Of a stretch of 64,000 nucleotides of DNA, positions 9,096 through 17,410 are shown piece by piece (within the stretch, counting starts at the first letter, position 1; the number at the start of each line of letters is the position of its first letter). The DNA comes from Bacillota bacterium (GTDB lineage: Bacteria > Bacillota > Clostridia > Christensenellales > SZUA-584). A model generated the notes under the pieces. The model made no database searches. It was given only the letters and a program-made list of their open reading frames with translations, and was not told where the DNA came from. Made by a program: the position numbers and the translations under genes. The stretch lies in contig JAEYZN010000021.1 of the NCBI GenBank assembly GCA_023428025.1, forward strand, positions 124,001 through 188,000, in the 5' to 3' direction.

Positions 9096-9533
9096 TTATA
9101 CACCGTAAGCCGAAAGGCTTGCCATCGTATCTTCGTCGTCCGGCTCGGCCGCCATAAACGCATCCCACTTCTCTTTCGCCCATATCTCGGCCCGGTACGA
9201 TGCGCCGATCATCACAGCTTCCTTGTCTATGCCCACCTTGTCGCGCAGATGCTGCGGCAGCAGCACGCGTCCCTGTTTGTCCGGTTCGCACTTGCATGCG
9301 CTGGAGAAAATCATGCGCACATAGCGCTGGGCTTTTGCATCCGTTTGCGGGATAGCATTGAGCTTATCTGCGAACTTCTGCCACTCTTCTTCAGAGTATG
9401 CACACAGGCAGTCTCCGCTCAGATACGTGATATAGAAAGGATCACCAAGCTCCACCCTCAGTTTGGAGGGTACCGCCAACCTTCCTTTCTCGTCCACGCT
9501 ATGAACGTATGTCCCGATTAAAGACCCTTTCAC
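9096..9533 (-). CDS. mraZ: Transcriptional regulator MraZ
   Basis: MraZ is a DNA-binding protein of the AbrB-like fold that forms a ring and represses its own dcw operon by binding direct TGGGN repeats. The 145 residues contain the two expected half-repeats with the D-x-K/Q-G-R signature: DEKGRLAVPSKLR near residue 14 and DKQGRVLLPQHLR near residue 80. The start is GTG at 9531-9533, six bases after AGGAG. It is the first gene of the cluster, and its promoter carries a matching operator (9598-9653). Confidence 0.95.
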   Translation of the reverse strand: MKGSLIGTYVHSVDEKGRLAVPSKLRVELGDPFYITYLSGDCLCAYSEEEWQKFADKLNAIPQTDAKAQRYVRMIFSSACKCEPDKQGRVLLPQHLRDKVGIDKEAVMIGASYRAEIWAKEKWDAFMAAEPDDEDTMASLSAYGV

Positions 9534-9597
9534 TGCCTGCTCCTGTCAGTTATAGAAAACCATCCATCTGCTTTTTTGGCTCATTTGATATATATAT

Positions 9598-9653
9598 ACC
9601 CACTAGTTCACCACTTGAAACCGTACGTCACCATTGTTACCCATTTTTCCCCA
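9598..9653 (-). promoter_or_regulatory. Probable MraZ operator: phased TGGGN repeats
   Basis: On the minus strand TGGGG (9649-9653), TGGGT (9639-9643) and TGGTG (9629-9633) repeat with an exact 10-base period, the arrangement known for MraZ binding (TGGGN units with 5-base spacers). The phase continues through a degenerate CGGTT (9619-9623) to TGGTG (9609-9613), and a further TGGGT lies at 9598-9602 (11 bases on). The first units fill the gap between the -35 and -10 boxes, so binding would block RNA polymerase. Confidence 0.75.
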
Positions 9654-9661
9654 CATGTCAA
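9633..9661 (-). promoter_or_regulatory. mraZ (dcw cluster) promoter
   Basis: A perfect -35 TTGACA (9656-9661) is followed at 16-17 bases by TAACAAT (9633-9639). T-rich sequence upstream on the same strand (about 9690-9735) could act as an UP element. The leader to the mraZ GTG would be about 90 bases. The MraZ repeats overlap it. Confidence 0.7.
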
Positions 9662-9840
9662 CTTATATTCGTTGTTAAAATGCGAATTCCTTCTCAAAAA
9701 ACAAAGTCAAAAGAACAAAAAAAACAAAATTGGGGAGCAGAAAAATCCCAGCACAACATATGGTAGAGAATGTATATTTGCACGAAAATATGTTTGTACT
9801 CTTTGGAAAAATTGCGTAGTATTCCGTACATCATTTGTGA
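9662..9840. other. Rest of the divergent intergenic region between mraZ and the small membrane-protein gene
   Basis: The gap 9534-9908 is 375 bases long and much more AT-rich than its surroundings. The left part carries the mraZ leader, operator and promoter. The remainder shows an A-rich run near 9692-9735 and no open reading frame with a ribosome site. I see no further conserved element in it. Confidence 0.5.
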
Positions 9841-9846
9841 TATAAA
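9836..9846 (+). promoter_or_regulatory. Possible extended -10 promoter for the gene at 9909
   Basis: TGTGA followed by TATAAA (9841-9846) resembles an extended -10 box 60 bases before the ATG. No convincing -35 box is present at the right distance. Weak prediction. Confidence 0.35.
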
Positions 9847-9908
9847 ATATAGGAAGGATTAAAAGGTCAGCGGCTGATTCCGGCAACTGACCGGAAGGAG
9901 ACCATTCT

Positions 9909-10487
9909 ATGAGCGAGCCAACAGATTATATCAACGAACCCGACACAAACGGCCAGACCAGCGAAAACGAAAAACAGCCTTTGAGCCGAAAAGCCAAGTT
10001 GATCATCGGGATCGGTGCGGCTGTGGTGATTGTGGCTTTGGGCCTGGCGCTGCCGTTCCTGCTGCAAAGGAGTGAACCCTCCGTCCTGACGGTGACGGTA
10101 TTCTCCAACGACTGGTCCGAGGTGACGCTGAAGCCGGGCGTCGAAACGGCTCTCAATGAATTTCTGGCGTCGGACAGCAGCGTCCCCGGTTTTCCCCTGC
10201 GCGTCAGCGACACAGACGCGGATGATATTTTGCTGTCTGTGGACGCCGGGACGCTACTGACATGGGGCAAGCCGGATTATGTGGCGAGCGACAAAGGCAA
10301 TGAGTATGCGGTCTCCACGGGAAGCACTGTATACTGGTCTCCCGTCGGCGCCGACGACTCCCTCGTTCCCCAGTGCACATTGACAGTCACTGCCCGCAAG
10401 GGCGGCACTGAGGCCGGGCAAGCCCGCCTGATCATTCGTCAGACAAGCGAAACAGGCTACAGTATTACGCTGCTGGCCAGCGAATAA
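9909..10487 (+). CDS. Hypothetical membrane-anchored protein
   Basis: A 192-residue protein I do not recognise. A polar cytoplasmic tail (about 1-30) is followed by one strong membrane segment (about 31-52, IIGIGAAVVIVALGLALPFLL) and a probable extracytoplasmic domain of about 140 residues rich in Thr, Ser and Asp with alternating beta-type pattern. The ATG at 9909 has AGGAG at good distance. It is transcribed away from mraZ and ends at a strong hairpin. The extracellular part has no cysteines or obvious catalytic motif. It could be a small surface or cell-wall-associated protein; no function is claimed. Confidence 0.75.
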   Translation: MSEPTDYINEPDTNGQTSENEKQPLSRKAKLIIGIGAAVVIVALGLALPFLLQRSEPSVLTVTVFSNDWSEVTLKPGVETALNEFLASDSSVPGFPLRVSDTDADDILLSVDAGTLLTWGKPDYVASDKGNEYAVSTGSTVYWSPVGADDSLVPQCTLTVTARKGGTEAGQARLIIRQTSETGYSITLLASE

Positions 10488-10505
10488 TCAAACGATCAGT
10501 AAAAC

Positions 10506-10543
10506 AAAAAGGCGGCGCCGGGTCACGGCAAACCGTCTTTTTT
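10506..10543. terminator. Bidirectional intrinsic terminator
   Basis: AAAAAGGCGG pairs with CCGTCTTTTT (one G-U pair) around an inner GCCG/CGGC hairpin. T-runs result on both strands, so it can end both the plus-strand gene before it and the DUF4956 gene that converges from the right. Confidence 0.8.
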
Positions 10544-10604
10544 ATTGACTGAAGTGTATGTTCGTCGGCCCTTTTCCTTACAGCAGGCCGCTCAAAATAC
10601 GGGA

Positions 10605-11282
10605 TTATGACACGACGTCGCCCTTGTAGCTGATCAGCGAAGCGTTAAGCACGCCTGGAATCGTCGAAAACGAATCGATCATACCGGCCTCACTCTCACG
10701 AATGTTCATCTCGATCGTCAGCTCGATCATCCCTTCGGACACAATCTTGGATTTGAGCCGGCCGGGAGGCATTTTGCGGAGCAGCGCCTGCACGTCTTTC
10801 TTGCTGCTCTCTTCAAATCGCACGACGAGCATGAACGGAAAATTCTTCTTGGACTTGAACAGGTTCCAGATCAGCAGCACCACACCGATGATGCCTGATG
10901 CCAGCAGCGCGACGGTAAACAGCCGGGCACCCAGCACAATACCGGATGCGATAGCCCAGAACATATAGATTGTATCGAGCGGGTCCTTCACAGCGGTCCT
11001 GAAACGGACGATGGACAGCGCGCCCACCATACCAAGTGCGAGGCCAAGATTAAGCGATATGGGCATGATAATCATCGCCGTCACCATTGTCAGCATGACC
11101 AGCGCCGTGCCAAAGCTTTTGGCAAAGATAACGCCGCTGAACGTCAGCCTGTAGATCAAATAGATAAACAACCCCAAAACAAATGCCAACCCCAGAGTGA
11201 TCAGGACCGTAACCAGATCCAGCTCCGTTGGCATTGTAAAATCTTCTAAAACGCTCTTCTTGATAATGTCCGTGGCTCCCAT
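10605..11282 (-). CDS. DUF4956 family membrane protein
   Basis: 225 residues with about four membrane segments in the first 150 residues and a soluble C-terminal domain of about 75 residues with mixed alpha/beta pattern. The block GMVGALSIVRFRTAVKDP is characteristic of DUF4956. The family has no proven biochemical role. It is the last gene of the set cotH-VTC-DUF4956, and the start (ATG, AGGAGG) is only 11 bases after the VTC gene stop. DUF4956 proteins commonly occur beside VTC-domain proteins, which suggests a shared membrane complex; that is inference. Confidence 0.88.
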   Translation of the reverse strand: MGATDIIKKSVLEDFTMPTELDLVTVLITLGLAFVLGLFIYLIYRLTFSGVIFAKSFGTALVMLTMVTAMIIMPISLNLGLALGMVGALSIVRFRTAVKDPLDTIYMFWAIASGIVLGARLFTVALLASGIIGVVLLIWNLFKSKKNFPFMLVVRFEESSKKDVQALLRKMPPGRLKSKIVSEGMIELTIEMNIRESEAGMIDSFSTIPGVLNASLISYKGDVVS

Positions 11283-11293
11283 AATAATTCCTC

Positions 11294-12679
11294 CTATTCA
11301 TACTTCCTGCATAGCACATATTTTGACACGGCACTCCTTTGCGCCGCGTTCACATTGTTCAGCACAGCCTTGATAAACACCGGCAGATACCGGTTAAACT
11401 TGACCTCCAGCACCATGGTGCCGGGTTCCAGCACCGGCATCGTGGGCGCGTTCGGGTTGAATATATCCGTCAGCCAAAGGCCTGCTTTCAAATCCTTGTC
11501 GAACGTGATCCGTACGTTCTCAAACGACGACACATAAGCCTCGCGCCGGTAATCCACAATCACGCGCGGCTTCAGCAGATCGTTCTTCATCTGCAGAAAG
11601 AGTTCGGCGGCCAGCGGCTCCGGACGGCCCTCCAGGCAGCTGCAGTCTCCCGCCATCAGCGCGTCGCACTCAGCCCGCGATATCAGCAGGCTTGTTTTGG
11701 CGATATACTGCCCCTTTTTCATCTTCTTTTCGAACTTGATCAGATTATCCGAAAAGTCGTAAATGCGTATCCTGTATTTGTGCCGGATATCGTAGCCCGC
11801 CATCTTTTCTGCCAATGCCGTCTCATACACATCGTCAAAATACAGGCTGCGGATATGATAGTCGCCATCCATCCCCGCGTTGCGATCCAGCGAGAGCAAC
11901 GGCTTCAGCGTGTTTTTGAGCAGCACATAGTCGTGATAGTTGATATAGTATTTGAGTTCGTGCCGGAACGACAGTCCTTTTTCAACAGATGGGTCTAAGG
12001 AAAGCTCTGTCTCCTGATCCGCCGACATCTGTACCTGAACGCTCTGACCGTATGCCCGTTCACGCGACGCAGAACGGGTATTCTCCGAGAACACGTCCAA
12101 ATTGCCGGCTTCACCCTGACCGCTTTTGATTCTGGCTCTTGTATATATCTCCTGTTCGGGCATCGCTTGCGCCCCTGCCGGAATCTCCAGAGATTTTTCT
12201 TTTTCCGGCGCCTTTCGGCCGACACGCGAAGGAGCCTTTTCAGGTTCTCTTTTTTCTGACATCGCCGGGCGCTTTTGAGGTGCCGGTTCAGCGGGCTTGG
12301 CAGCGGTGCGCGGCGTGGCAGGCGTTGCAGTTTCAACCGTCTGTTTTTTCACCGGCCTTGCCGTCTCTTTTGTACTCTCTTCTTCACCGAAAAGCGTCAG
12401 CCCTTGACGGGGAGCGGCTGCGGTCCCTTGCCTCTGATTGTACCGGTTAGCCAGATCAGCGCCTCTCACTGCGGGACTTTTGAGCGCGGGCTTCTTTGGC
12501 GCTGCCGCAAAACGGGGCGGCTCAACACTCCGCGTGTTTTTTCTCGCGTCCGGCTTTGCGCTGCCAGCGCTCGTTCGGGGTGCAAAATCCCGCGACGAAA
12601 GCGGCTGCAGGTCGCTGCGCTTGACAAGCGGTTTTTGCTTACTCAGTTTTCTGAAAATATCGTCGTCTTTTCTTGCCAT
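11294..12679 (-). CDS. VTC-domain protein (polyphosphate polymerase fold) with long disordered N-terminus
   Basis: The C-terminal half (about 230-461) is a VTC domain, the tunnel fold of yeast Vtc4 polyphosphate polymerase and related triphosphate-tunnel enzymes. It begins SFRHELKYYINYHDY and contains IRSLYFDD, HKYRIRIYDF, KFEKKMKKGQY and the acidic end LEVKFN, i.e. the basic and acidic residues expected to line the tunnel. The N-terminal 230 residues are unusually long and low in complexity, rich in Lys, Arg, Ala, Pro and Glu, and probably disordered. The protein has no membrane segment. It lies between cotH and the DUF4956 gene in one operon. Bacterial members are mostly uncharacterised; polyphosphate synthesis is possible, not shown. 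Confidence 0.88.
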   Translation of the reverse strand: MARKDDDIFRKLSKQKPLVKRSDLQPLSSRDFAPRTSAGSAKPDARKNTRSVEPPRFAAAPKKPALKSPAVRGADLANRYNQRQGTAAAPRQGLTLFGEEESTKETARPVKKQTVETATPATPRTAAKPAEPAPQKRPAMSEKREPEKAPSRVGRKAPEKEKSLEIPAGAQAMPEQEIYTRARIKSGQGEAGNLDVFSENTRSASRERAYGQSVQVQMSADQETELSLDPSVEKGLSFRHELKYYINYHDYVLLKNTLKPLLSLDRNAGMDGDYHIRSLYFDDVYETALAEKMAGYDIRHKYRIRIYDFSDNLIKFEKKMKKGQYIAKTSLLISRAECDALMAGDCSCLEGRPEPLAAELFLQMKNDLLKPRVIVDYRREAYVSSFENVRITFDKDLKAGLWLTDIFNPNAPTMPVLEPGTMVLEVKFNRYLPVFIKAVLNNVNAAQRSAVSKYVLCRKYE

Positions 12680-12726
12680 CTTATCCTCAGTTCACAGCGA
12701 CAGCTTTTAAGCTGTTCGCTGAACTT

Positions 12727-15700
12727 CTATTCTCCGTAGTTGACCGCAGCATCCAGCACGCTCTTCTGTTCGCCAGATAATGAGAACGCGCTTTTCAGCT
12801 GCTGGACCATGTTTGCGCCGCGCTTTTGGGCAAAGGTCTTCATGCTCTCCAGCGTGCTCTCCCAGCCCTGCATGGTACCGCCGAACTTTTCCCGCTCCGC
12901 AGGCATTTCGCTGCGCACCATGTCGGCAATGGTATCGATCGTTTCGATCACATGGCTGGGTGCATAGACCTCTTTGAGCGCCCAGGCAAACCGCTCGATG
13001 AACTTATCGCGCCAGGGCTTGTACGCCAGCAGTCCGTTAAACAGCGTGGAGCCCGCCTTTGAACTCTCCATCCTTTTTGCCAGCGTCGGATGATCGCCAT
13101 TGGGGAATTCGCTGCTTCCGAATGTCCAGCAAAAATCGTAGTAGATCTGCTTCCACTTTCCGTCTGGCAACAGCTGATAATACTCGATGTTCGCGTAGTC
13201 GGAGTTGGCCACCCAGACCTGGTTGATCATCATATCCATAAAGCTGTCGGTATCCACCTGTGCCGCGACATGCTGATAATTCTCTTCCACAGACATGTCG
13301 TGCGTGGAGATAAACGTCATCAGCTCGTTATAGCCGCTGACATCGCCCTGTATCAGCCTTGCGGTGGACCACACGATGTTCATGTTGTCCGGGTCTTCAA
13401 AGTTCTCGTGCTGCGCGATGAAGTTCTCGTTGCGCTTTTCCATCATGAAATAGACACCCCAATATTCACCGTTCAGATATAACACATACGGCTTCCATGC
13501 CTGTGTCAGGAAATTAAAGCCCTTGTCCTGCACAAGGGAAAGCGTCACGATCTCCTTGATCTTGCCGATCGTCTGATCCTGTCCGCCCTGTCTCAGCACC
13601 AGTGACTGGTATTCGGTAAACGCTCGGTTATCGAAAAACGCGCACCTCAGCGAATTCGCTCCATATTTGCTGCGGGCCATGATGGCAAAGGACTTCTGCT
13701 TGTTATCACGGCTGTATCCGCCCGCAATGCGGATACCCACGTTCGCGCCAAAAATCTCCCGGCCGTTTTCATCGAATACCTCGAAGGACGCCGGGCGTTC
13801 GGACTCCTGACCGCGCTCCAGATAATTCGCCACCTCATAGTGCGTGGTAGACCCTTCGACCAGCACCGGATTGGGCCCCGGCACATAGATGCCCGTTTGT
13901 TCGTTCCAGAGATAATCCGGATTTGTCACAATGGACAACAGCGGCAGCGCGTGCTGCTCGCCGATGAAGTATGTCTGCGTCTGGATGACGCTGGGCAGGA
14001 AACCGTCTTTGTAGGCTCTGGCCCGTATCATGCCCGTCTTATCGACCATGACGGGCCCCGTGTATTGAGCAGAGCTTTGGGTCGGCTCCGTTCCATCCAT
14101 GGTATAATATATCTGTGCATCTGCCGTATCACATTCCAGAGAGACGGTTTGCACCGCATCATAGCTGCCGGGCGTCGTTGTGGCTTTGGGCGAAGCCGCA
14201 ATGCCCTGCAGCGGATTGGCGTTGGCCGCGCCGGGCGTTGGCTGCTCAAAATAAAAAAGAGAGTCCTGCCCGTCTATCCTGCCCACCGAAACGCCATAAG
14301 GCAGATAGCTCAGGTTGTACTTGTCCTGCAAAACGCCGTTTGCGTTGAACAAGGCGAGCACTTCGCCGTCTGCGCTGAGTTTAAAGCTGGTATGGATAAA
14401 GTTTTTTTTTACGTCCTCGCTATTGGCCAGGCCGGAGGCCAGCACCGTCACATACTGGCCGGGACTCAGCGTCATTTCCGGCAAACGCCATTTTGCCGGA
14501 TTGCCCGCGTTGTCCGTCAAACCATAACGCGAGATGTCCATGGGTTGGTCGCTGCGGTTGTACAGCTCTATCCAGTCATAAAACTCGCCGTCCACCTCTT
14601 CAAGGAACTGCGAGTTGGACGACATGACCTCGGAGATCACCACCGGCCCCAGCGCGACAGGATTGGCTTCAAGGAACTGAGTGTACCCCGCGTCATTGTT
14701 CGCGTACCCGGGCGTAGGCTGGCTCGTGGATTCCCACGCGTCCCCGTAAGCGCCGGTTTCATCCATCGCCCGCGCATAAGCCTGATCCGTTCTTGATTCA
14801 GCCACGGCGATCTGATCGATCAGCAGACCTGCGGGATTGGACAGCACGATGGTCTCCTGATAGGACGATATCCTGAAGTTCGTATGGATAGCGCCTTTTT
14901 CCAGATCCGTGTTGGCTGCATCCGCGCCGGACGCAAACACGACGAGATACGCCCCCGGCTGAATCGTCACATCGGGGAACTTCCAGTCGAGCACGTCAGC
15001 CGGATCATCCGAAAGCCCATACCCATTCAGGCTGACCGCTTCGTTGCCCGCGTTGTATATCTCGACGTAATCGCTGTAAACACCGGTATTGTCCGCCAGC
15101 GTCGTCCGGTTGGAGGCCATCACTTCCGTGATGATCAGCGGAGACTCCGGCGCTTTACGGCTTTCAATAAAGGCCGCATAACCCGCCTCGTCGTTGGAGA
15201 AGCCGGGCGTGGGCTTGTCGAATGTCTTCCACGCGCCGATATCCTGAGCATCCCGCCCCAGAGAGATGTTTTCGACCTGGTCTTTGTACTCCACCTGGTC
15301 TATCACCTGGCCGGATGACGTTGTCAGGTATACGCCGCCGCTTGCCGCATTCATCTTAAAGCTGGCATGCAAGGGCTTGTCCGGATCGCTCGCGTCGTTG
15401 CCGGATGCAAAAATGAGCAAGTACCCGCCCGGAGCCAGCGATACGCTCGGGAACGGCCATTTGATGTCGGTCGGATCGTCCGTGAGGCCCAGGCCGGACA
15501 GGCTTACCGCGCTGTCGGTCGGGTTGTAAATCTCAATCCAGTCGCTGTAATTTCCCTGATCATCAGGCAGGCAGCTGCTGTTGGACGCCATAAACTCGTT
15601 GATCACTATGGCGCCCGAAGACGTGCCCGGCGAAGCCGCCGGATCACCTTCCGGCTTGTTCTGCCCCAGCGCATATATCAGAACGCCCGCGCATAACGCA

Positions 15701-15741
15701 AGCGCAATAATAATTGAAACAATGTATTTGAATGCTCTCAA
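12727..15741 (-). CDS. Large secreted CotH-family protein with three lamin-tail domains
   Basis: 1004 residues, start TTG after AAGGAG. N-terminal membrane anchor/signal (about 4-26). Then three lamin-tail (LTD) beta-domains, about 44-180, 200-350 and 360-500, each opening with a variant of VINEFMASN and containing DWIEIYN. A chitobiase-type C-terminal (Fn3-like) domain follows at about 510-600, then the CotH kinase-like domain (about 605-960) with YWGVYFMMEKRNENF and YYDFCWTFG. CotH is an atypical secreted protein kinase that phosphorylates coat proteins in Bacillus spores; multi-domain relatives with LTD repeats are surface proteins of unknown role. First gene of the cotH-VTC-DUF4956 operon. 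Confidence 0.88.
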   Translation of the reverse strand: MRAFKYIVSIIIALALCAGVLIYALGQNKPEGDPAASPGTSSGAIVINEFMASNSSCLPDDQGNYSDWIEIYNPTDSAVSLSGLGLTDDPTDIKWPFPSVSLAPGGYLLIFASGNDASDPDKPLHASFKMNAASGGVYLTTSSGQVIDQVEYKDQVENISLGRDAQDIGAWKTFDKPTPGFSNDEAGYAAFIESRKAPESPLIITEVMASNRTTLADNTGVYSDYVEIYNAGNEAVSLNGYGLSDDPADVLDWKFPDVTIQPGAYLVVFASGADAANTDLEKGAIHTNFRISSYQETIVLSNPAGLLIDQIAVAESRTDQAYARAMDETGAYGDAWESTSQPTPGYANNDAGYTQFLEANPVALGPVVISEVMSSNSQFLEEVDGEFYDWIELYNRSDQPMDISRYGLTDNAGNPAKWRLPEMTLSPGQYVTVLASGLANSEDVKKNFIHTSFKLSADGEVLALFNANGVLQDKYNLSYLPYGVSVGRIDGQDSLFYFEQPTPGAANANPLQGIAASPKATTTPGSYDAVQTVSLECDTADAQIYYTMDGTEPTQSSAQYTGPVMVDKTGMIRARAYKDGFLPSVIQTQTYFIGEQHALPLLSIVTNPDYLWNEQTGIYVPGPNPVLVEGSTTHYEVANYLERGQESERPASFEVFDENGREIFGANVGIRIAGGYSRDNKQKSFAIMARSKYGANSLRCAFFDNRAFTEYQSLVLRQGGQDQTIGKIKEIVTLSLVQDKGFNFLTQAWKPYVLYLNGEYWGVYFMMEKRNENFIAQHENFEDPDNMNIVWSTARLIQGDVSGYNELMTFISTHDMSVEENYQHVAAQVDTDSFMDMMINQVWVANSDYANIEYYQLLPDGKWKQIYYDFCWTFGSSEFPNGDHPTLAKRMESSKAGSTLFNGLLAYKPWRDKFIERFAWALKEVYAPSHVIETIDTIADMVRSEMPAEREKFGGTMQGWESTLESMKTFAQKRGANMVQQLKSAFSLSGEQKSVLDAAVNYGE

Positions 15742-15885
15742 CGCAAGCTCCTTCGGTTCATTTGTAAAAACCGCGTAAAGTCACTGCCACTGATTTTATC
15801 ACGCTTTTCAAGCAAAAACAACCTCTTTCATCCCCAGCATACGTTTGATTCAGCCAGATTAAGGTCGTTTTGTATAAATCAACAT

Positions 15886-15908
15886 AAAAAAGCCGGGCAG
15901 AACCGGCT
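15886..15908 (-). terminator. Intrinsic terminator after the zinc-ribbon protein gene
   Basis: On the minus strand AGCCGG, a six-base loop and CCGGCT are followed by T6. It lies about 60 bases after the stop of the gene at 15966-16589. Confidence 0.75.
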
Positions 15909-15965
15909 TCATTTTGGTGCTAAAACTTCACTGATCATTGACTAAAGCGCCTGGCTGAATGGACG

Positions 15966-16589
15966 TCAGTCTGCTGCGTTATCCTCTCCAAATTGATCGC
16001 TGGCATCGTCAGCAAAATCATTGCGATCGAAATTATTGTCCGCACGCGTGAATGCCCCCATGTCGTACACGTAAAGCGTGTCTTTATCAACGGCGAAATC
16101 AAATTCCCGCCCATCGCTCATCTCGATATGGCCTTCACCCTTGGCCTGATCATATTGATAATCGCCCCCAAAATCGCCGTAGGGCGTATAAGCGTCAAAA
16201 CTGCCGCCCGCGCCAAAGCGGATGACTTCTCCCCGGTTCTCGCTGTACCATTCACCCTTCACAGGAACGGCCGTATTCAAAAAGCCGGGCCATACAAAAA
16301 ACAGCACCGCGGTAATGCCGAGCAGCGCCACAATGCCAACGATCAGGCCGACAACCAGCCCTGTTTTTCTCTTCTGTACCGGCACTGCGCTATAGCCCTG
16401 CTGTGGCGGCGGATAGTAACCCTGATGCGGGTAGCTCGAAGGAACGGTATACGTTGGCGGAAGAGGCCATCCCTCATCCGGTGTTTCGGGAGGTTTTGGC
16501 GGCTGCGCTACAGAGGAAAGCGGGTTGCCGCAATACACACAAAAAACAGATCCATCAGAGACCGATTGACCGCATTTCGAACAAAACAT
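15966..16589 (-). CDS. Zinc-ribbon membrane protein, function unknown
   Basis: About 207 residues. It starts with a zinc ribbon (MFCSKCGQSV...FCVYCGNPL; four Cys), followed by a Pro/Tyr-rich linker, one membrane segment (GLVVGLIVGIVALLGITAVLFFV) and an extracytoplasmic domain of about 90 residues ending in an acidic tail. The extracytoplasmic domain is a short beta-rich module (WYSENRGEVIRFGAGGSF...) found in many clostridial proteins of unknown role. The start chosen is the ATG at 16589, seven bases after GGAGGG, instead of an upstream in-frame codon at 16631 without a site. Own terminator downstream. Confidence 0.8.
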   Translation of the reverse strand: MFCSKCGQSVSDGSVFCVYCGNPLSSVAQPPKPPETPDEGWPLPPTYTVPSSYPHQGYYPPPQQGYSAVPVQKRKTGLVVGLIVGIVALLGITAVLFFVWPGFLNTAVPVKGEWYSENRGEVIRFGAGGSFDAYTPYGDFGGDYQYDQAKGEGHIEMSDGREFDFAVDKDTLYVYDMGAFTRADNNFDRNDFADDASDQFGEDNAAD

Positions 16590-16726
16590 GGGACATCCCT
16601 CCATATTGGTTGTATCATTCCCTGATACCAATCATTATAACATAGATATGTTCACAATACCGTGCGAATTAACCAATATCCTGGTTTTACTGATCTTTTT
16701 GGGAGCGTGGGTTCCAGATATGCGGC

Positions 16727-16912
16727 TTATAGTCCCAGGATTAAAAATACAGCGATGATGGCCACAACCATAACGCCAAAGACAATGAAAACCACCTTAT
16801 TCGTCTTGCGCTGTTTGCTGGCCGGCGAGGTGCCCGTCACAAGCGCGAGCCCGCAGTCTGCGCATACCTTTTTTGTTTTGGGATAGTCTTTTCCGCATTG
16901 TTTGCAATACAT
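16727..16912 (-). CDS. Small zinc-ribbon membrane protein
   Basis: A 61-residue protein: an N-terminal zinc ribbon (MYCKQCGKDYPKTKKVCADCG; CxxC-x10-CxxC), a short basic linker and one C-terminal membrane segment. The true start is the ATG at 16912, seven bases after GGAGGG; a longer upstream reading lacks a site. It resembles the first 25 residues and anchor of the neighbouring larger zinc-ribbon protein, so the two may be related. Function unknown. Confidence 0.75.
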   Translation of the reverse strand: MYCKQCGKDYPKTKKVCADCGLALVTGTSPASKQRKTNKVVFIVFGVMVVAIIAVFLILGL

Positions 16913-17025
16913 ATATATACCCTCCGTAATTTGTAATGGTATTTTACCACAATGCCCATGGATGTCCAACACAAAATATATCAGAAGATGCCCGCTTTTT
17001 TTGGTATAAACGCATTATTATTATG

Positions 17026-17054
17026 TTGCAAAACATCCATGCCTATGTTAAAAT
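17026..17054 (+). promoter_or_regulatory. rpsT promoter
   Basis: TTGCAA (17026-17031), 17-base spacer, TAAAAT (17049-17054), a good housekeeping promoter 45 bases before the rpsT start. Confidence 0.7.
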
Positions 17055-17099
17055 AGCTTTCGTTATTGAAACGAGTATCAACAATGGAGGGTTTAAGAC

Positions 17100-17366
17100 T
17101 TGCCAAATATTAAATCTGCGGAACGGCGCATGCGCGTTGAAGCCAAAGCCAACCTGAGAAACCGCGTCGTCAAATCGGAGCTTAAGACGCTGGCGAAGAA
17201 ATTCAAAGCCGCCGTCGATGCGGGCGACAAGGCTGCTGCCGACGTCCTTTATAAGGAATACACAGGCGCTCTCGACAAAGCTGCGCTTAAAGGCACGCTT
17301 CACAAGAACAATGTCGACCGCAAAAAGGCTCAGATATCCAAGGCAATCGCCGGTATTTCTGCTTAA
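17100..17366 (+). CDS. rpsT: 30S ribosomal protein S20
   Basis: An 88-residue, Lys/Ala-rich helical protein that binds 16S rRNA in the body of the small subunit. It begins with the family signature PNIKSAERRMR and holds the KSELKTLAKKF helix. The start codon is TTG at 17100, eight bases after GGAGGG; a non-ATG start is also seen for rpsT elsewhere and can limit expression. It is divergent from the zinc-ribbon genes and convergent with holA. Confidence 0.96.
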   Translation: MPNIKSAERRMRVEAKANLRNRVVKSELKTLAKKFKAAVDAGDKAAADVLYKEYTGALDKAALKGTLHKNNVDRKKAQISKAIAGISA

Positions 17367-17410
17367 ACTTCATTATAAACGGCTGATCACAAGCTCCAGT
17401 CTTTTGGCTT

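Noticed and set aside
9585..9600. AT-repeat (TATATATA) before mraZ as a microsatellite
   Set aside because: Only a few units, within the mraZ leader; too short to call a repeat feature.
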